A stretch of DNA of 64,000 nt from Methylophilaceae bacterium. Its GTDB lineage: Bacteria; Pseudomonadota; Gammaproteobacteria; Burkholderiales; Methylophilaceae. The DNA lies in contig JABFRO010000001.1 in the NCBI GenBank assembly GCA_013141125.1, forward strand, positions 186,001 to 250,000, given 5' to 3'. Below are positions 9,158 to 17,972 of the stretch, one piece after another. The notes beneath the pieces are model-generated. The model was not told where the DNA came from and searched no databases. It saw only the letters and a program-made list of their open reading frames with translations. Each line of letters opens with the position of its first letter. The first letter of the stretch is position 1. The translations under genes and the position numbers were made by a program.

Positions 9158-9580
9158 TTAACGAGACTTTGCAAGGCCATTGAAAGCGAATCGTAGCGCA
9201 AACAGTAAAATAGCCGGGAGTAGACAAACGGTTGCAAGTACCCAAACATAGTTGAAGAGCGCATTCGCCAACAGTTCGCCCGGGTTTTCTGTCCTCATAT
9301 TGATCCATGCGTAAACAAAGGTAGCGGTTACCGGGACACATAAGACGGTTTTAATCAACGCACCGCGTGACAAGCGCAATGTTGGTGGCATCAAAGCAGC
9401 CGGAATCAGACAGAGCAGAGTAATACAATCTGAGGCTGTGAAAAGGTCTGGAATCCACTTGAGCCAAACCCAAGGTGGTTTGATGTAGACGTAAGAGAAT
9501 AAAAACACGTCTGGCCACCGTACGATAGCAAACGACAGCATGAGCATACTGACAACGAAGCCTGCTTGAGTACGGCTCAT
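9158..9580 (-). CDS. Hypothetical integral membrane protein
   Basis: Not a family I recognise. The 140-residue product has about four hydrophobic segments (around residues 8-28, 47-65, 78-95 and 112-132) and few charges, so it is an inner-membrane protein. The ATG is preceded by AGGAGT, a good ribosome-binding site, which supports it being real. It lies 31 bases downstream of another small membrane reading frame on the same strand. Both begin with a QAG segment before a hydrophobic run, so they could be a diverged tandem pair, but similarity is slight. Confidence 0.55.
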   Translation of the reverse strand: MSRTQAGFVVSMLMLSFAIVRWPDVFLFSYVYIKPPWVWLKWIPDLFTASDCITLLCLIPAALMPPTLRLSRGALIKTVLCVPVTATFVYAWINMRTENPGELLANALFNYVWVLATVCLLPAILLFALRFAFNGLAKSR

Positions 9581-9611
9581 TATTTTGGACTCCTGAATCG
9601 CATGGGCATGT

Positions 9612-9848
9612 TTATGGTGAAATTCCTGACGAAGTTGTGCGGTAGATCAAAACTGCCGCGATGACGAAGACCACAGTCCACGTCATGAGCAAAGTGCGCC
9701 TGGTTCTGATGGTGAATGAGGGCCGGGTGTCAATAACCGTGATGAAGCCCATGACAAGCGCGCCTCCGGCAAAATTCGATGGCTCCGGATTTGGCGCTCC
9801 AAGCACTAACAGGAAACCGAAGAGTACTCCTAGTGGAAATACGAACAA
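9612..9848 (-). CDS. Small hypothetical membrane protein (possibly truncated)
   Basis: A 78-residue reading frame with two clear membrane helices (residues about 1-18 and 53-72) separated by a polar loop rich in Pro and Arg. I do not recognise it. The only starts in frame are non-ATG (TTG at 9848), and a stop lies nine codons further upstream, so the 5' end may be truncated or frameshifted. Same strand as the preceding membrane protein gene. Confidence 0.4.
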   Translation of the reverse strand: MFVFPLGVLFGFLLVLGAPNPEPSNFAGGALVMGFITVIDTRPSFTIRTRRTLLMTWTVVFVIAAVLIYRTTSSGISP

Positions 9849-9926
9849 ACCAGCCTGTGAGTGAGTTCAGTTTTCCAGTAGGGTGATGTGAAAATGCTCA
9901 TGAGCGACTCGATGATGCTATGGTGC

Positions 9927-10430
9927 CTACGGCTGCTGTATGGGCATGCCCTTAGCGGACTCAGGCACCCCTATCTTTGTCGCCAGTTCAGCGTATAGCT
10001 GCGCGGCACGCTCCTGTTCACTTGTCGACAGTTGCGCCGCTATTTCTCCTGGTCGCCGCAGGTACATGTCCACCTTGGCACGCGGGATAAACCATTCGTC
10101 CGCATTTTTTGGAATGTATTTTGCGGCCAATGCATGCCAGGCAAGCGCCTTGACCATATCTACGTCCCTGCCTTGACCAAATTTGTACATGATGGCCAGG
10201 CTGTACATCGCGTTGTGCTGGCCACCATATGCCGCTTTTTCAAACCATTTGAAAGCTTCGGCGTAATCCTGAGGTCTTCCTTCGCCGTTTGCATAGACAA
10301 CACCGATCTCGTGCATGGCGTATGTGTCGCCATTCTCAGCCTTGTGCAATACCGTGGCGAAATCTTCCGCCATTGCACAAAAGCTGGCAAATACAAAAAT
10401 TAGAACTGCCGAAATGGTTCTGAACTTCAT
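9927..10430 (-). CDS. Exported Sel1-repeat protein
   Basis: A 167-residue protein with a signal peptide (MKFRTISAVLIFVFASFCAMA, cleavage after residue 21) and two or three Sel1/TPR-like repeats: AENGDTYAMHEIGVVYANGEG, YAEAFKWFEKAA, and HNAMYSLAIMYKFGQG. Sel1 repeats form alpha-solenoids that bind other proteins. The ATG is preceded by AGGAAGA. Location is periplasmic; partner and function cannot be told. A second Sel1-type protein sits at 44914-45381. Confidence 0.82.
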   Translation of the reverse strand: MKFRTISAVLIFVFASFCAMAEDFATVLHKAENGDTYAMHEIGVVYANGEGRPQDYAEAFKWFEKAAYGGQHNAMYSLAIMYKFGQGRDVDMVKALAWHALAAKYIPKNADEWFIPRAKVDMYLRRPGEIAAQLSTSEQERAAQLYAELATKIGVPESAKGMPIQQP

Positions 10431-11291
10431 CTTCTTCCTATTTTAAGATTGGCTCTGGCGTTTTTCCACCGTTCCGGAAATTGATGAGCCGGTTTTATGT
10501 GTGGTGCTTAGGGTGTTAGCCGAGGTTTGATGGCAGTCGGGTTTATCAACGCGCTTCGTGTTGACTTGTGAGGATTGCACTATTCTTATGATCCCCCAAA
10601 GGTGATATGTCGCTAAGTGTTTAGTCCCCCAAGCAACTGCGTATGCGTATAGGAAAAATAAACACCTGTGTTCATATGATCCGAATGTACCGGGAATCGG
10701 TTTGGTCGTCAATTGAATGGAATCATCCAACATTCACAAAATTTACGTTCGATCAGTAGCGAAAAGTGCCCAAAAGGAGCGGTCAGCTCAATCATGAAGT
10801 GAGCAGAAAAACTGAATTATGATTTAGACAGGCTGGAAAGGATCAAAGACCTGCGCAGATGAATGTGGCGGCACTCGGGAGGGCTAGTCCAGATGATAAA
10901 GAGTTTTAGTAATCGCGGTGATTTTCAGAATGGCAGTGATGATTTTCAGTTTACCCCCCCCACATTGCGAGCTGCGTTAGTCTGTCCTATTGTCTGTGAT
11001 ACTAATCACAACTGGTGGTAGCTGATAGTGCATGTGGGAGATACCTCGGCGGATTACGTATAATGTGGATTGTCAATGTCAGGCGTATACGTGCTCACAC
11101 GGATTGCCTGATCAATTGTATGCTTGCTACTATAAACCTGCAGATAGCAATACCGAGTTACTTAGCAAAGAGCAGCTTATTCTGAATAGTCATTACACGA
11201 TAGGATTCAAAGCAGAGTTTAAGCGAATACAAATCCGGTAACCTGCAAGCAGTAGCTTAAATTTCATCCACTCGCCATCGGGGAGAATCTC
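10431..11291. other. Long gene-poor stretch with possible mobile-element debris
   Basis: About 860 bases without a convincing gene. Open frames at 10443-10733 (minus) and 11032-11241 (plus) lack ribosome-binding sites and recognisable protein features. At 10915-10951 two near-copies of GTGATTTTCAG stand 20 bases apart next to a C8 run; repeated short direct repeats of this kind occur at ends of IS21-type elements, but no transposase remains. A 21-base motif at 10618-10638 recurs with one mismatch at 31928-31948. Confidence 0.4.
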
Positions 11292-11858
11292 ATGAAAAAT
11301 CTAATTGTTCTGACCTTTGCAAGCGCAATATCGGCCAGCGCTTATGCCGCCCCGGAAATCTATGTGCTTGACATTAATCATACCAAGCCGCGTTTTGAGT
11401 ACAACCACTTAGGCTTTTCTACGCAACTCAGCCGTTTTGATACCGCTACAGGCAAGATCATGCTGGATCGCAGCACCAAAACCGGGTCTGTTGATGTGGT
11501 TATTGACACCAAATCCATCAATACCGGCTCCCAACAGTTTGATAAGGATATTCAGGGAGAGGATTTCTTTGACACGACAAAATATCCAACTATCACCTAT
11601 AAGTCAGACAAGCTTGTTTTTGATGGCGATACCTTGGTTTCCGTCGCGGGCATGCTGACGATCAAGGGGGTAATTAAACCGGTGACGCTCACCGTTACCT
11701 CCTTTTTATGTAAGCCACACCCTATGCTTAAAAAAGAGGTCTGTGGTGCCAATGCCACGGTTCACATCAAGCGCTCCGACTTCAATCTGGGCAAATACGC
11801 CCCTCTTGTGAGTGACGATGTGACACTGACCATCCCCGTGGAGGCCGTTAAACAATGA
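11292..11858 (+). CDS. YceI family periplasmic protein
   Basis: A 188-residue lipocalin-like protein of the YceI family, which bind isoprenoid-type lipids in a beta-barrel. A signal peptide (residues 1-19, cleavage after AYA) directs it to the periplasm. The barrel motifs are typical: RFEYNHLGFSTQLSRF, VDVVIDTKSINTG, FFDTTKYPTITYKS, and GMLTIKGVIKPVTLTV. Two cysteines in the later part (CKPHP and VCGAN) may form a disulfide. A GGGGAGAAT ribosome-binding site precedes the ATG. A beta-helix protein follows on the same strand. Confidence 0.92.
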   Translation: MKNLIVLTFASAISASAYAAPEIYVLDINHTKPRFEYNHLGFSTQLSRFDTATGKIMLDRSTKTGSVDVVIDTKSINTGSQQFDKDIQGEDFFDTTKYPTITYKSDKLVFDGDTLVSVAGMLTIKGVIKPVTLTVTSFLCKPHPMLKKEVCGANATVHIKRSDFNLGKYAPLVSDDVTLTIPVEAVKQ

Positions 11859-11868
11859 GAAGTAGATT

Positions 11869-11952
11869 ATGAGCATTTTGCTCATTGGTGCATGGTTCCT
11901 TTTGTACGCATCCAGTCTTTACAAACTCCATACCCTGACCATTCTTTGTTAA
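11869..11952 (+). CDS. Possible 27-residue hydrophobic peptide
   Basis: A very short frame (ATG AGC ATT TTG ... TGT TAA) between yceI and the beta-helix gene. The product MSILLIGAWFLLYASSLYKL... is hydrophobic and could be a single membrane helix. A weak GAGAAG lies 8 bases upstream, partly in the yceI stop region. It might be a leader or small membrane peptide, or nothing. Confidence 0.2.
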   Translation: MSILLIGAWFLLYASSLYKLHTLTILC

Positions 11953-11962
11953 GGGCAACGCC

Positions 11963-13126
11963 ATGCTTAAAGCCATGATTTTCTCGGCCGTCCGGGTCTC
12001 CATTTTGGGCTTTTTGTTTACTTATTCAGCCTGCGCCGCCACCTTGCAAGTTGGCTCTCAGCGTACGCTCAAGCTACCCAGCGAAGCCGCCAAACTGGCC
12101 AAAGACGGTGATGTGGTGACCATTGATGCGGGTGTTTATCCAGGTGATGTGGCGATCTGGCCGCAACAGCGTTTGATTTTACGGGGGCTAGGTCAACGCG
12201 TTCACCTGGATTCCGAAGGGAAATCTGCTGAAAACAAAGCCATTTGGGTATTAAAAGGCAATGATATTACCGTTGAGAATATCGAATTCTCCGGTGCAAC
12301 GGCATCGACCCTGAATGGGGCTGGCATTCGCTTTGAAGGCACCCATCTGACTATTCGTCACTGCCATTTTCACCATAACCAAATGGGTCTGTTGACGGGT
12401 GTCAATCTACTTAGCGACATCCTGATAGAAAACTCGGAATTCAATGACAATACCGTGGATTATCAACGCTATGGCAAGCTTGGACACAATATTTATATCG
12501 GCAATATCCGGCATTTTACCTTGCGCAATTCCTATATTCATGATGCCAGTACCGGGCATAATGTCAAATCACGCGCGCAGGAAAACTACCTGCTCTACAA
12601 TCGTATCAGCGATGAGCATAATGGCTCGAGCTATCTGGTGGATTTGCCTGATGGCGGTCAAGCTTATCTGATCGGCAATTTGTTTCATCAAAGCGCCAAT
12701 GCGGAGAATGCAGCCATGCTGGCATTCGCTGCCGAACATCATCAAACCGAGCCTTCCCAACAGCTTTATGTTGTCAATAATACTTTTGTGAACGATTATC
12801 GCGGCGGTTCCTTTCTGAATAATCACAGCATTGCAACGGCAGTATTGATCAATAATCTGTTGCTGGGGCAGGCCACCGTGATCGTTGGCCCTAATCTACA
12901 AAAGCATAATCTGATGAACGTTGATGCGCGCTTGAAGTATCCGGCAACTTTTGATTATCGACTGTTACCCGCTTCGGCGGCGATCGATCAAGGTATGGAT
13001 CCAGGCTTGGCAGCCAACGGTTTCAAGCTCCGCCCCGAGTTTCAGTATCGCCATCCGCTGGGCGGCGAAGTGCGCCCCCGACAAGGAGCCATTGATGTCG
13101 GTGCTTATGAATTGAGCGGAAAGTAA
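11963..13126 (+). CDS. Exported right-handed parallel beta-helix protein
   Basis: A 387-residue protein with a signal peptide (about residues 1-25, ending ACA-A). The body consists of beta-helix coils with the usual N-ladder: DITVENIEFSGA, LTIRHCHFHHN, ILIENSEFNDN, FTLRNSYIHDA, YVVNNTFVND and VLINNLLLG. The fold is shared by pectate lyases, alginate epimerases and NosD-type proteins; the start (TLKLPSEAAKLAKDGDVVTI) resembles the DUF1565-type head. Catalytic residues cannot be assigned. It probably binds or modifies a polysaccharide in the periplasm or outside. About 100 bases separate it from yceI. Confidence 0.83.
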   Translation: MLKAMIFSAVRVSILGFLFTYSACAATLQVGSQRTLKLPSEAAKLAKDGDVVTIDAGVYPGDVAIWPQQRLILRGLGQRVHLDSEGKSAENKAIWVLKGNDITVENIEFSGATASTLNGAGIRFEGTHLTIRHCHFHHNQMGLLTGVNLLSDILIENSEFNDNTVDYQRYGKLGHNIYIGNIRHFTLRNSYIHDASTGHNVKSRAQENYLLYNRISDEHNGSSYLVDLPDGGQAYLIGNLFHQSANAENAAMLAFAAEHHQTEPSQQLYVVNNTFVNDYRGGSFLNNHSIATAVLINNLLLGQATVIVGPNLQKHNLMNVDARLKYPATFDYRLLPASAAIDQGMDPGLAANGFKLRPEFQYRHPLGGEVRPRQGAIDVGAYELSGK

Positions 13127-13213
13127 TCACGCATTCGACTCGGACTCGCTGGATTGATACCAAGCATGGATTGTAGTAACAAAAATGCATATGGCCTATT
13201 AACCTCGAACGAT

Positions 13214-13753
13214 TCAAGGTAACAAGGGCCACTGAGCTAGCATCTGGTAGCCCACCCCTTGCCCAGTGCTTACCGACGCTACCAATACGAATGAATCTAC
13301 CCGCCACAAGATTGGTGGAATAACTTGCGCTCCCAGGTTTTTGCCTATGTGGCGTAGCAGTGTGACATGCGGAACGAATTCACGGCTTTCAAGCGCATAA
13401 CCTGCCGCCGCCAAAGCTTGCCGTAGCGCCATGACCAACTGATCCAGTGCCATAATTTCTACCTGCGATGTGGCGTAAGCAATCCGATGATGCGGCCAAA
13501 ATGCCAATTTATCCAATGTGATTTCAAAGGCTGACATCGTTAGTTTGCCTGCGTTTTGCATAATTTGCGGCAGTTGAGCCCGCTCTATTTCCCCCAAAAA
13601 CAGCAAGGTCATGTGCAGCGTATCCGCCCGCATAACACGCGCCGCACACTGCGCCTGATACTCCATCGCTTGCGCATGCAAGGCCTGCTGTACCGAGGCT
13701 TGCGGCCATAGGGCAAAAAATACACGCACCACAGCTGCATCCTTCATCTGCAT
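13214..13753 (-). CDS. thpR: RNA 2',3'-cyclic phosphodiesterase (2'-5' RNA ligase family)
   Basis: Cytosolic 2H-phosphoesterase of 179 residues. Both catalytic HxTx motifs are present: HMTL at residues 47-50 and HVTL at 129-132. The N-terminus RVFFALWP and the FLGEI segment are family signatures. Members open 2',3'-cyclic phosphates and can join or split 2'-5' linkages in tRNA halves. Two ATG codons, at 13753 and 13747, are possible starts and neither has a strong ribosome-binding site. Monocistronic. Confidence 0.92.
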   Translation of the reverse strand: MQMKDAAVVRVFFALWPQASVQQALHAQAMEYQAQCAARVMRADTLHMTLLFLGEIERAQLPQIMQNAGKLTMSAFEITLDKLAFWPHHRIAYATSQVEIMALDQLVMALRQALAAAGYALESREFVPHVTLLRHIGKNLGAQVIPPILWRVDSFVLVASVSTGQGVGYQMLAQWPLLP

Positions 13754-13871
13754 TTTGAGTAAATACCCTGATTGATAGCGTCAAATTTGTTATGGCAGCG
13801 GGGATTGCTAGCGCCAAAAAATAACCATCCGTAGCTTGATAAGTATTATATTTTAATCATCAAGTTAAGCG

Positions 13872-15279
13872 TCAGCTCAGTGGTATCACTTCCACACTTT
13901 TGCCATTGAGATGTTTCTTGAGGATCTTGTAAGTATCAAGATCAAACACCGCAGATTTTGCCTGTTGCAGCATCTGTTCGGCTTCAGACTCATCCTTGGC
14001 TGTCCCCAGATAGCACCAATGATCGACCAGATGCAGTTCTTCACGCTGGTTATGGGTTTCCTTGATGGCGATGGTTCCGTGATAGGGCCAGGATTGCAAC
14101 TTGAGTTTTGCCAATGCTTGCAGCAGACGTAAATCATGCTGAAGGAATGCTTCCTTGCCGATGCACACGCCACGGCATTTTTTCAATTGGTAAGCAAAGC
14201 AGGGTGAGGCCGGGGCTTTGCCGTGTGCAGGCTTTTCCAGACCAAGCTGTAGCAGACACAGCTGATGTGCATCCGCCAGATTGCGCAGAGTTTCCAGCGC
14301 CTGACGTTGTGAAGTGAAAGTGCCATAGAGGTTGCTCGCGCGGCCGAAGTCAATGTCGGCGGCATATTTCAGCACCATGGTCTTGCCTGCCTTTGGCGAA
14401 TCCTGCAATTGCCAGGCACACAAATCTTGTTCGCGGCGCAGGCGTTGATTATGCATCGGCTGCAATTCCTTCACCAAGCGCGCTTCCAGCAGCAATGCCC
14501 CCAGTTCACCGGCTGTTTCTCGCCAGTTGATGCGTTTCAGTTGTTGCGAGATGTGCAGTGCCTTGCTACTGCCATGATCCCCGGAAGTGTGCCAGTACCC
14601 GGGTACGAATATTGGTACTCTTGCCTATATACAAGGGCATGTCATTGTCGCCGTAGAATAAATATACGCCGGGGCTATCCGGTAAATCCTCTAACATGGA
14701 TTCCGGCAAGTGCGCTGGCAGTGCAGGTTTTGCCATGACATGCCTGATCGCCTGTTGGATGGTGGCGGCTTCATGTTCCAGTGGCAGGCGTTGTAGAAAG
14801 TGCATCAGCACCCGCGCATCCGCCAGTGCCCGATGCCGCGCTTCCGTCTCGATGCCAAGGCGTTGAATCAGGCTATCGAGGTTGTGTTTGAAGTGTTGTG
14901 GATAGAGCCGGCGTGACAGACGCACGGTGCACAGCGTATCGGTTCTGAAACTGGTATCCATGCGTTTAAAAGCATTCTTGATGAAGGCATAGTCAAAACG
15001 TGCGTTATGTGCTACGAAGATACGCCCCTGAATGCGTGCCATCAATTCATCGGCAATCTGCTCAAAGGTGGGTGCGTCTTGCACCATGGCATTGCTGATA
15101 CCGGTGAGTTTTTCGATAAATTCGGGAATGCGCATCTGTGGATTGACCAGCGTACTCCATTCACTGACCGTACCATCCAGCGCGATCTCCACAATGCCGA
15201 TCTCGGTAATGCGATCCTGCTGCGGACTGGCACCGGTGGTTTCCACATCCAGACAAATAATCGCGCGCTCAAACAGCAT
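13872..15279 (-). pseudogene. DnaQ-type 3'-5' exonuclease fused to GIY-YIG (UvrC/Cho-like) nuclease, frameshifted
   Basis: One gene read in two frames. The first part (start 15279) is an epsilon-type exonuclease with Exo I CLDVETTG (D11, E13), Exo II HNARFDYAF and the HRALADARV Exo III region, followed by a GIY-YIG start GVYLFYGDNDMPLYIGKS. The frame stops at 14566 just after VLAHF; the rest of the protein (LLLEARLVKELQPMHNQRLRR onward, to 13872) continues in another frame with the CFAYQLKKCRGVCIGK cysteine cluster of Cho/UvrC relatives. Removing one base in the CCCCGG run at 14579-14584 restores a single frame of about 460 residues. The fusion is common in proteobacteria and probably acts in repair. 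Either a sequencing indel or a recent loss. Confidence 0.85.
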
Positions 15280-15881
15280 GAAACTCCTGATCCCGTTCAG
15301 CGACCACTAGCCATTAGTCCTTGCCGGATGGGTTTAAATGTTTGATGTCGCCACACATTAAGTAATGAATGTTGCTCAAAAAACGATTGAATACGGATAT
15401 TTTACGACGAATCTTGCTGATATAAAGAATTTAAGTAGGCGAAAACCTGGCAGCAATAATGATGTTGAGTCTGTAAATATAATCCCGGTATCTGCAAGCC
15501 AAAAGGCAACTATGCGTGACTTATTTCGCACCCTGCAAATCATAACGCCGCATGAAAGCGGCGTTATATGTCGGCTTGTGGGATGCCGATAGTGTCAGTC
15601 ATCAGGTACTGACTTTGGCGTTAACTACAGAAAATCAATCATTGATGTGTCGATAGGCGTTTTCCTTTGCGGGTTAACTTTCCAAATCTGCGTTCAACCA
15701 CCACGTGTTATTTATACACTTAAATTCTGATGGATACAATAAAAAACCTGATTAGCCAGTTGCCTCAGCTAACCCGAAATCGTAGTTTGATATTCCATGC
15801 TTGATGCGGAATCCAGGGGCTTTTTTACGATGCCGTTTGCTAATCAGGAAACATTAAGTGTTTCCAAAGCCTGACTTCTGG
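15280..15881. other. Gene-free stretch with inverted repeats
   Basis: About 600 bases between two frameshifted genes. A plus-strand frame at 15365-15592 has no ribosome-binding site, no family resemblance and runs through a perfect palindrome, so I do not accept it. Besides that hairpin, CCTGATTAGC at 15747-15756 is repeated inverted at 15839-15848, enclosing 82 bases; this could fold as a long-stem RNA or be chance. No tRNA or riboswitch is evident. Confidence 0.4.
15542..15567. repeat. Perfect 10-bp hairpin
   Basis: ATAACGCCGC (15542-15551) pairs exactly with GCGGCGTTAT (15558-15567) around a six-base ATGAAA loop. There is no T run on either side, so it is not a standard intrinsic terminator; it may be a REP-like palindrome or a protein site. 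Confidence 0.6.
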
Positions 15882-17677
15882 TCAAACATCAAACTGTAAG
15901 TGTGCGAGCCGGGCATACAGTCCGCTCTGTTTACGTAAATCTTCCGGTGCCCCAGTTTCAATGATACGTCCATTTTCCAGGACGATAATGCGGCTGACCT
16001 GTTTCACCGTGGCCAAGCGATGCGCAATAATCAGTGTGGTGCGCCCTGCATGGCGGCGTTCAAGCCTTGTTGCACGAGAATTTCTGATTCTGCATCGAGC
16101 GCACTGGTCGCTTCGTCCAACAGCAACAAGGGTGCATTTTTCAGGATGGCACGCGCAATGGCAATGCGCTGGCGCTGGCCGCCGGACAAGCGGATACCGC
16201 GTTCTCCCAGAAAAGTTTGATAGCCTTGTGGCAAACGGTTGATAAACTCATCCACTTGCGCTGATCTGGCGGCCATCAGCACCTCATCGTCACTGGCTGA
16301 GGGGCGACCATAGCGAATATTCTCCAGCGCATTGGCGGAGAATATTACCGAATCCTGCGGCACGATAGCGATCTTGTCGCGTAATTCGTGCAGGGAAAGC
16401 TGGCGTATATCCTGCCCATTAAAACGTATGCTGCCCTGCGACACATCGTAAAAACGCAACAGTAACTGGAACAGCGTTGTCTTGCCTGCACCGGATGGAC
16501 CAACCAGCGCGATACTTTCCCCTGCCGCGATGTCCAGGCTGATATTTTCCAGTGCAGACGTCTGCGGACGTGACGGGTAATGAAAGGTGACATTTTCGAA
16601 TTGAATTTGTGCGCTTTCAGGTTGTGGCAGCGTGTGTGGTGACAAGGCTTCCCCGATGGTCGGTTTGCTATGCAATAATTCCAGTAAACGCTCGGTGGCA
16701 CCGGCTGCGCGCATGACATCGCCCCATACTTCCGCCATGGTACCCACGCCGCCCGCAACCAATGCCGCATACAACACAAAGGAAGCCAGTTGCCCACCGG
16801 TCATGCTGCCTGCGTGCACCTGGTTGGCACCTATCCACAGCACAAAAATAATGGCTCCCATCACCGCCGTGATAGTCAGTGCCGTCAGTGCTGCGCGCAC
16901 ACGGGTACGCCGGATGGCGGTGACAAAGCTGACTTCGGCACGCTCGGTAAAACGTAGTGTTTCACGCTGTTCCTGGGTATAGGCTTGCACGGTGGGTACC
17001 GCATTGAGAATTTCGCCGGCTAGCGCCGAGGCATCGGCAATTTTATCTTGCGATTCACGCGACAGCTTTTTCAAGCGGCGACCGATGGCAAAGATCGGCA
17101 GCATCAGCAATGCCATCAGACCAAGATTCAGTGAGAACAGATAAAAGCTGGTGATTGCCAGCATGACCATACCGCCGACAAACTGGAACAGGCTGCGCAA
17201 ACCCATGGAAATGGAGCTGCCCACTACGGTCTGTATCAGGGTGGTATCGCCGGTCAGACGCGACAATACTTCGCCGGTTTGCAAAGTTTCAAAAAATTGA
17301 GGTGATTGTGCCAGTACCCTTGCATACACCGCGCTGCGCAAATCTGCGGTGACCCGCTCGCCCACCCAGCTCACGGTGTAATAGCGCAAGGATACCGCCA
17401 ATGCCCACAGACTGGCCAAGCCAAACAGTGCAGCAAAGTGCCCGTTCAGACTAAAGCTTCCCAATAGCCCAGCCCCGGTGTTTTGCTGTTGGCCGAAACC
17501 AAAATCAATCAAATCTCTGAATGCCAACGGCACCAGCAAAATGGTGGCTGAACCCAGGCACAGCAACACAAAAGCCAGAGCTATCCTTACGCGATAAGGG
17601 CGCAGAAAAGGCCATAGGTCGCGCAGCGAAGTCAAATGCCGGCTAGTATCAGGTATCGGTGTTTTCGAGATGGGCAT
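15882..17677 (-). pseudogene. ABC exporter, fused membrane and ATPase domains (MsbA/ABCB type), frameshifted near the C-terminus
   Basis: Half-transporter of about 598 residues. The N-terminal 330 residues hold six membrane helices of the type 1 exporter fold; the ATPase has Walker A GPSGAGKT, signature LSGGQRQR and Walker [13 protein letters not shown]. The main frame stops at 16031 after [10 protein letters not shown]. The missing end, with the H-loop ([12 protein letters not shown]) and a tail ending LAHLQFDV at 15882, is present in a shifted frame. One C missing near 16041-16047 (GGCGC for GGCCGC) explains the break. Known relatives export lipids or drugs; the cargo here is unknown. If the break is real, the protein lacks its switch histidine and would be inactive. 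Confidence 0.87.
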
Positions 17678-17972
17678 GTTTGGATATGTTCTTGACAGCG
17701 TAGTTTATTTTCTCATGACTTGCGCCACGAATTTCTTGATTATGCAAAACGCTGAATTAGATTATACGAAGTAAAAAATCTATTGCTTTAAATAGACAGA
17801 CAGAAAAGTTACTTTTGTTGCCATCCGGGAGTAATAGCCTTTCATAAATTGAAATGCTCCTGCCATCTTATACGCTTACGCTTGCAGGGGCAGGCATTCA
17901 TCTTGCTTGCTACCAAATCAATCAGCCTTTTGTTGCATTGCTAACAATTGACAGAACTTTAGGGAGCAGGTA

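Noticed and set aside
10443-10733. Minus-strand frame of 96 codons
   Set aside because: No ribosome-binding site, no recognisable family and a low-complexity tail; treated as non-coding.
11032-11241. Plus-strand frame of 69 codons upstream of yceI
   Set aside because: No good ribosome-binding site and no family resemblance.
15365-15592. Plus-strand frame of 75 codons
   Set aside because: It passes through a perfect hairpin and shows no family features.
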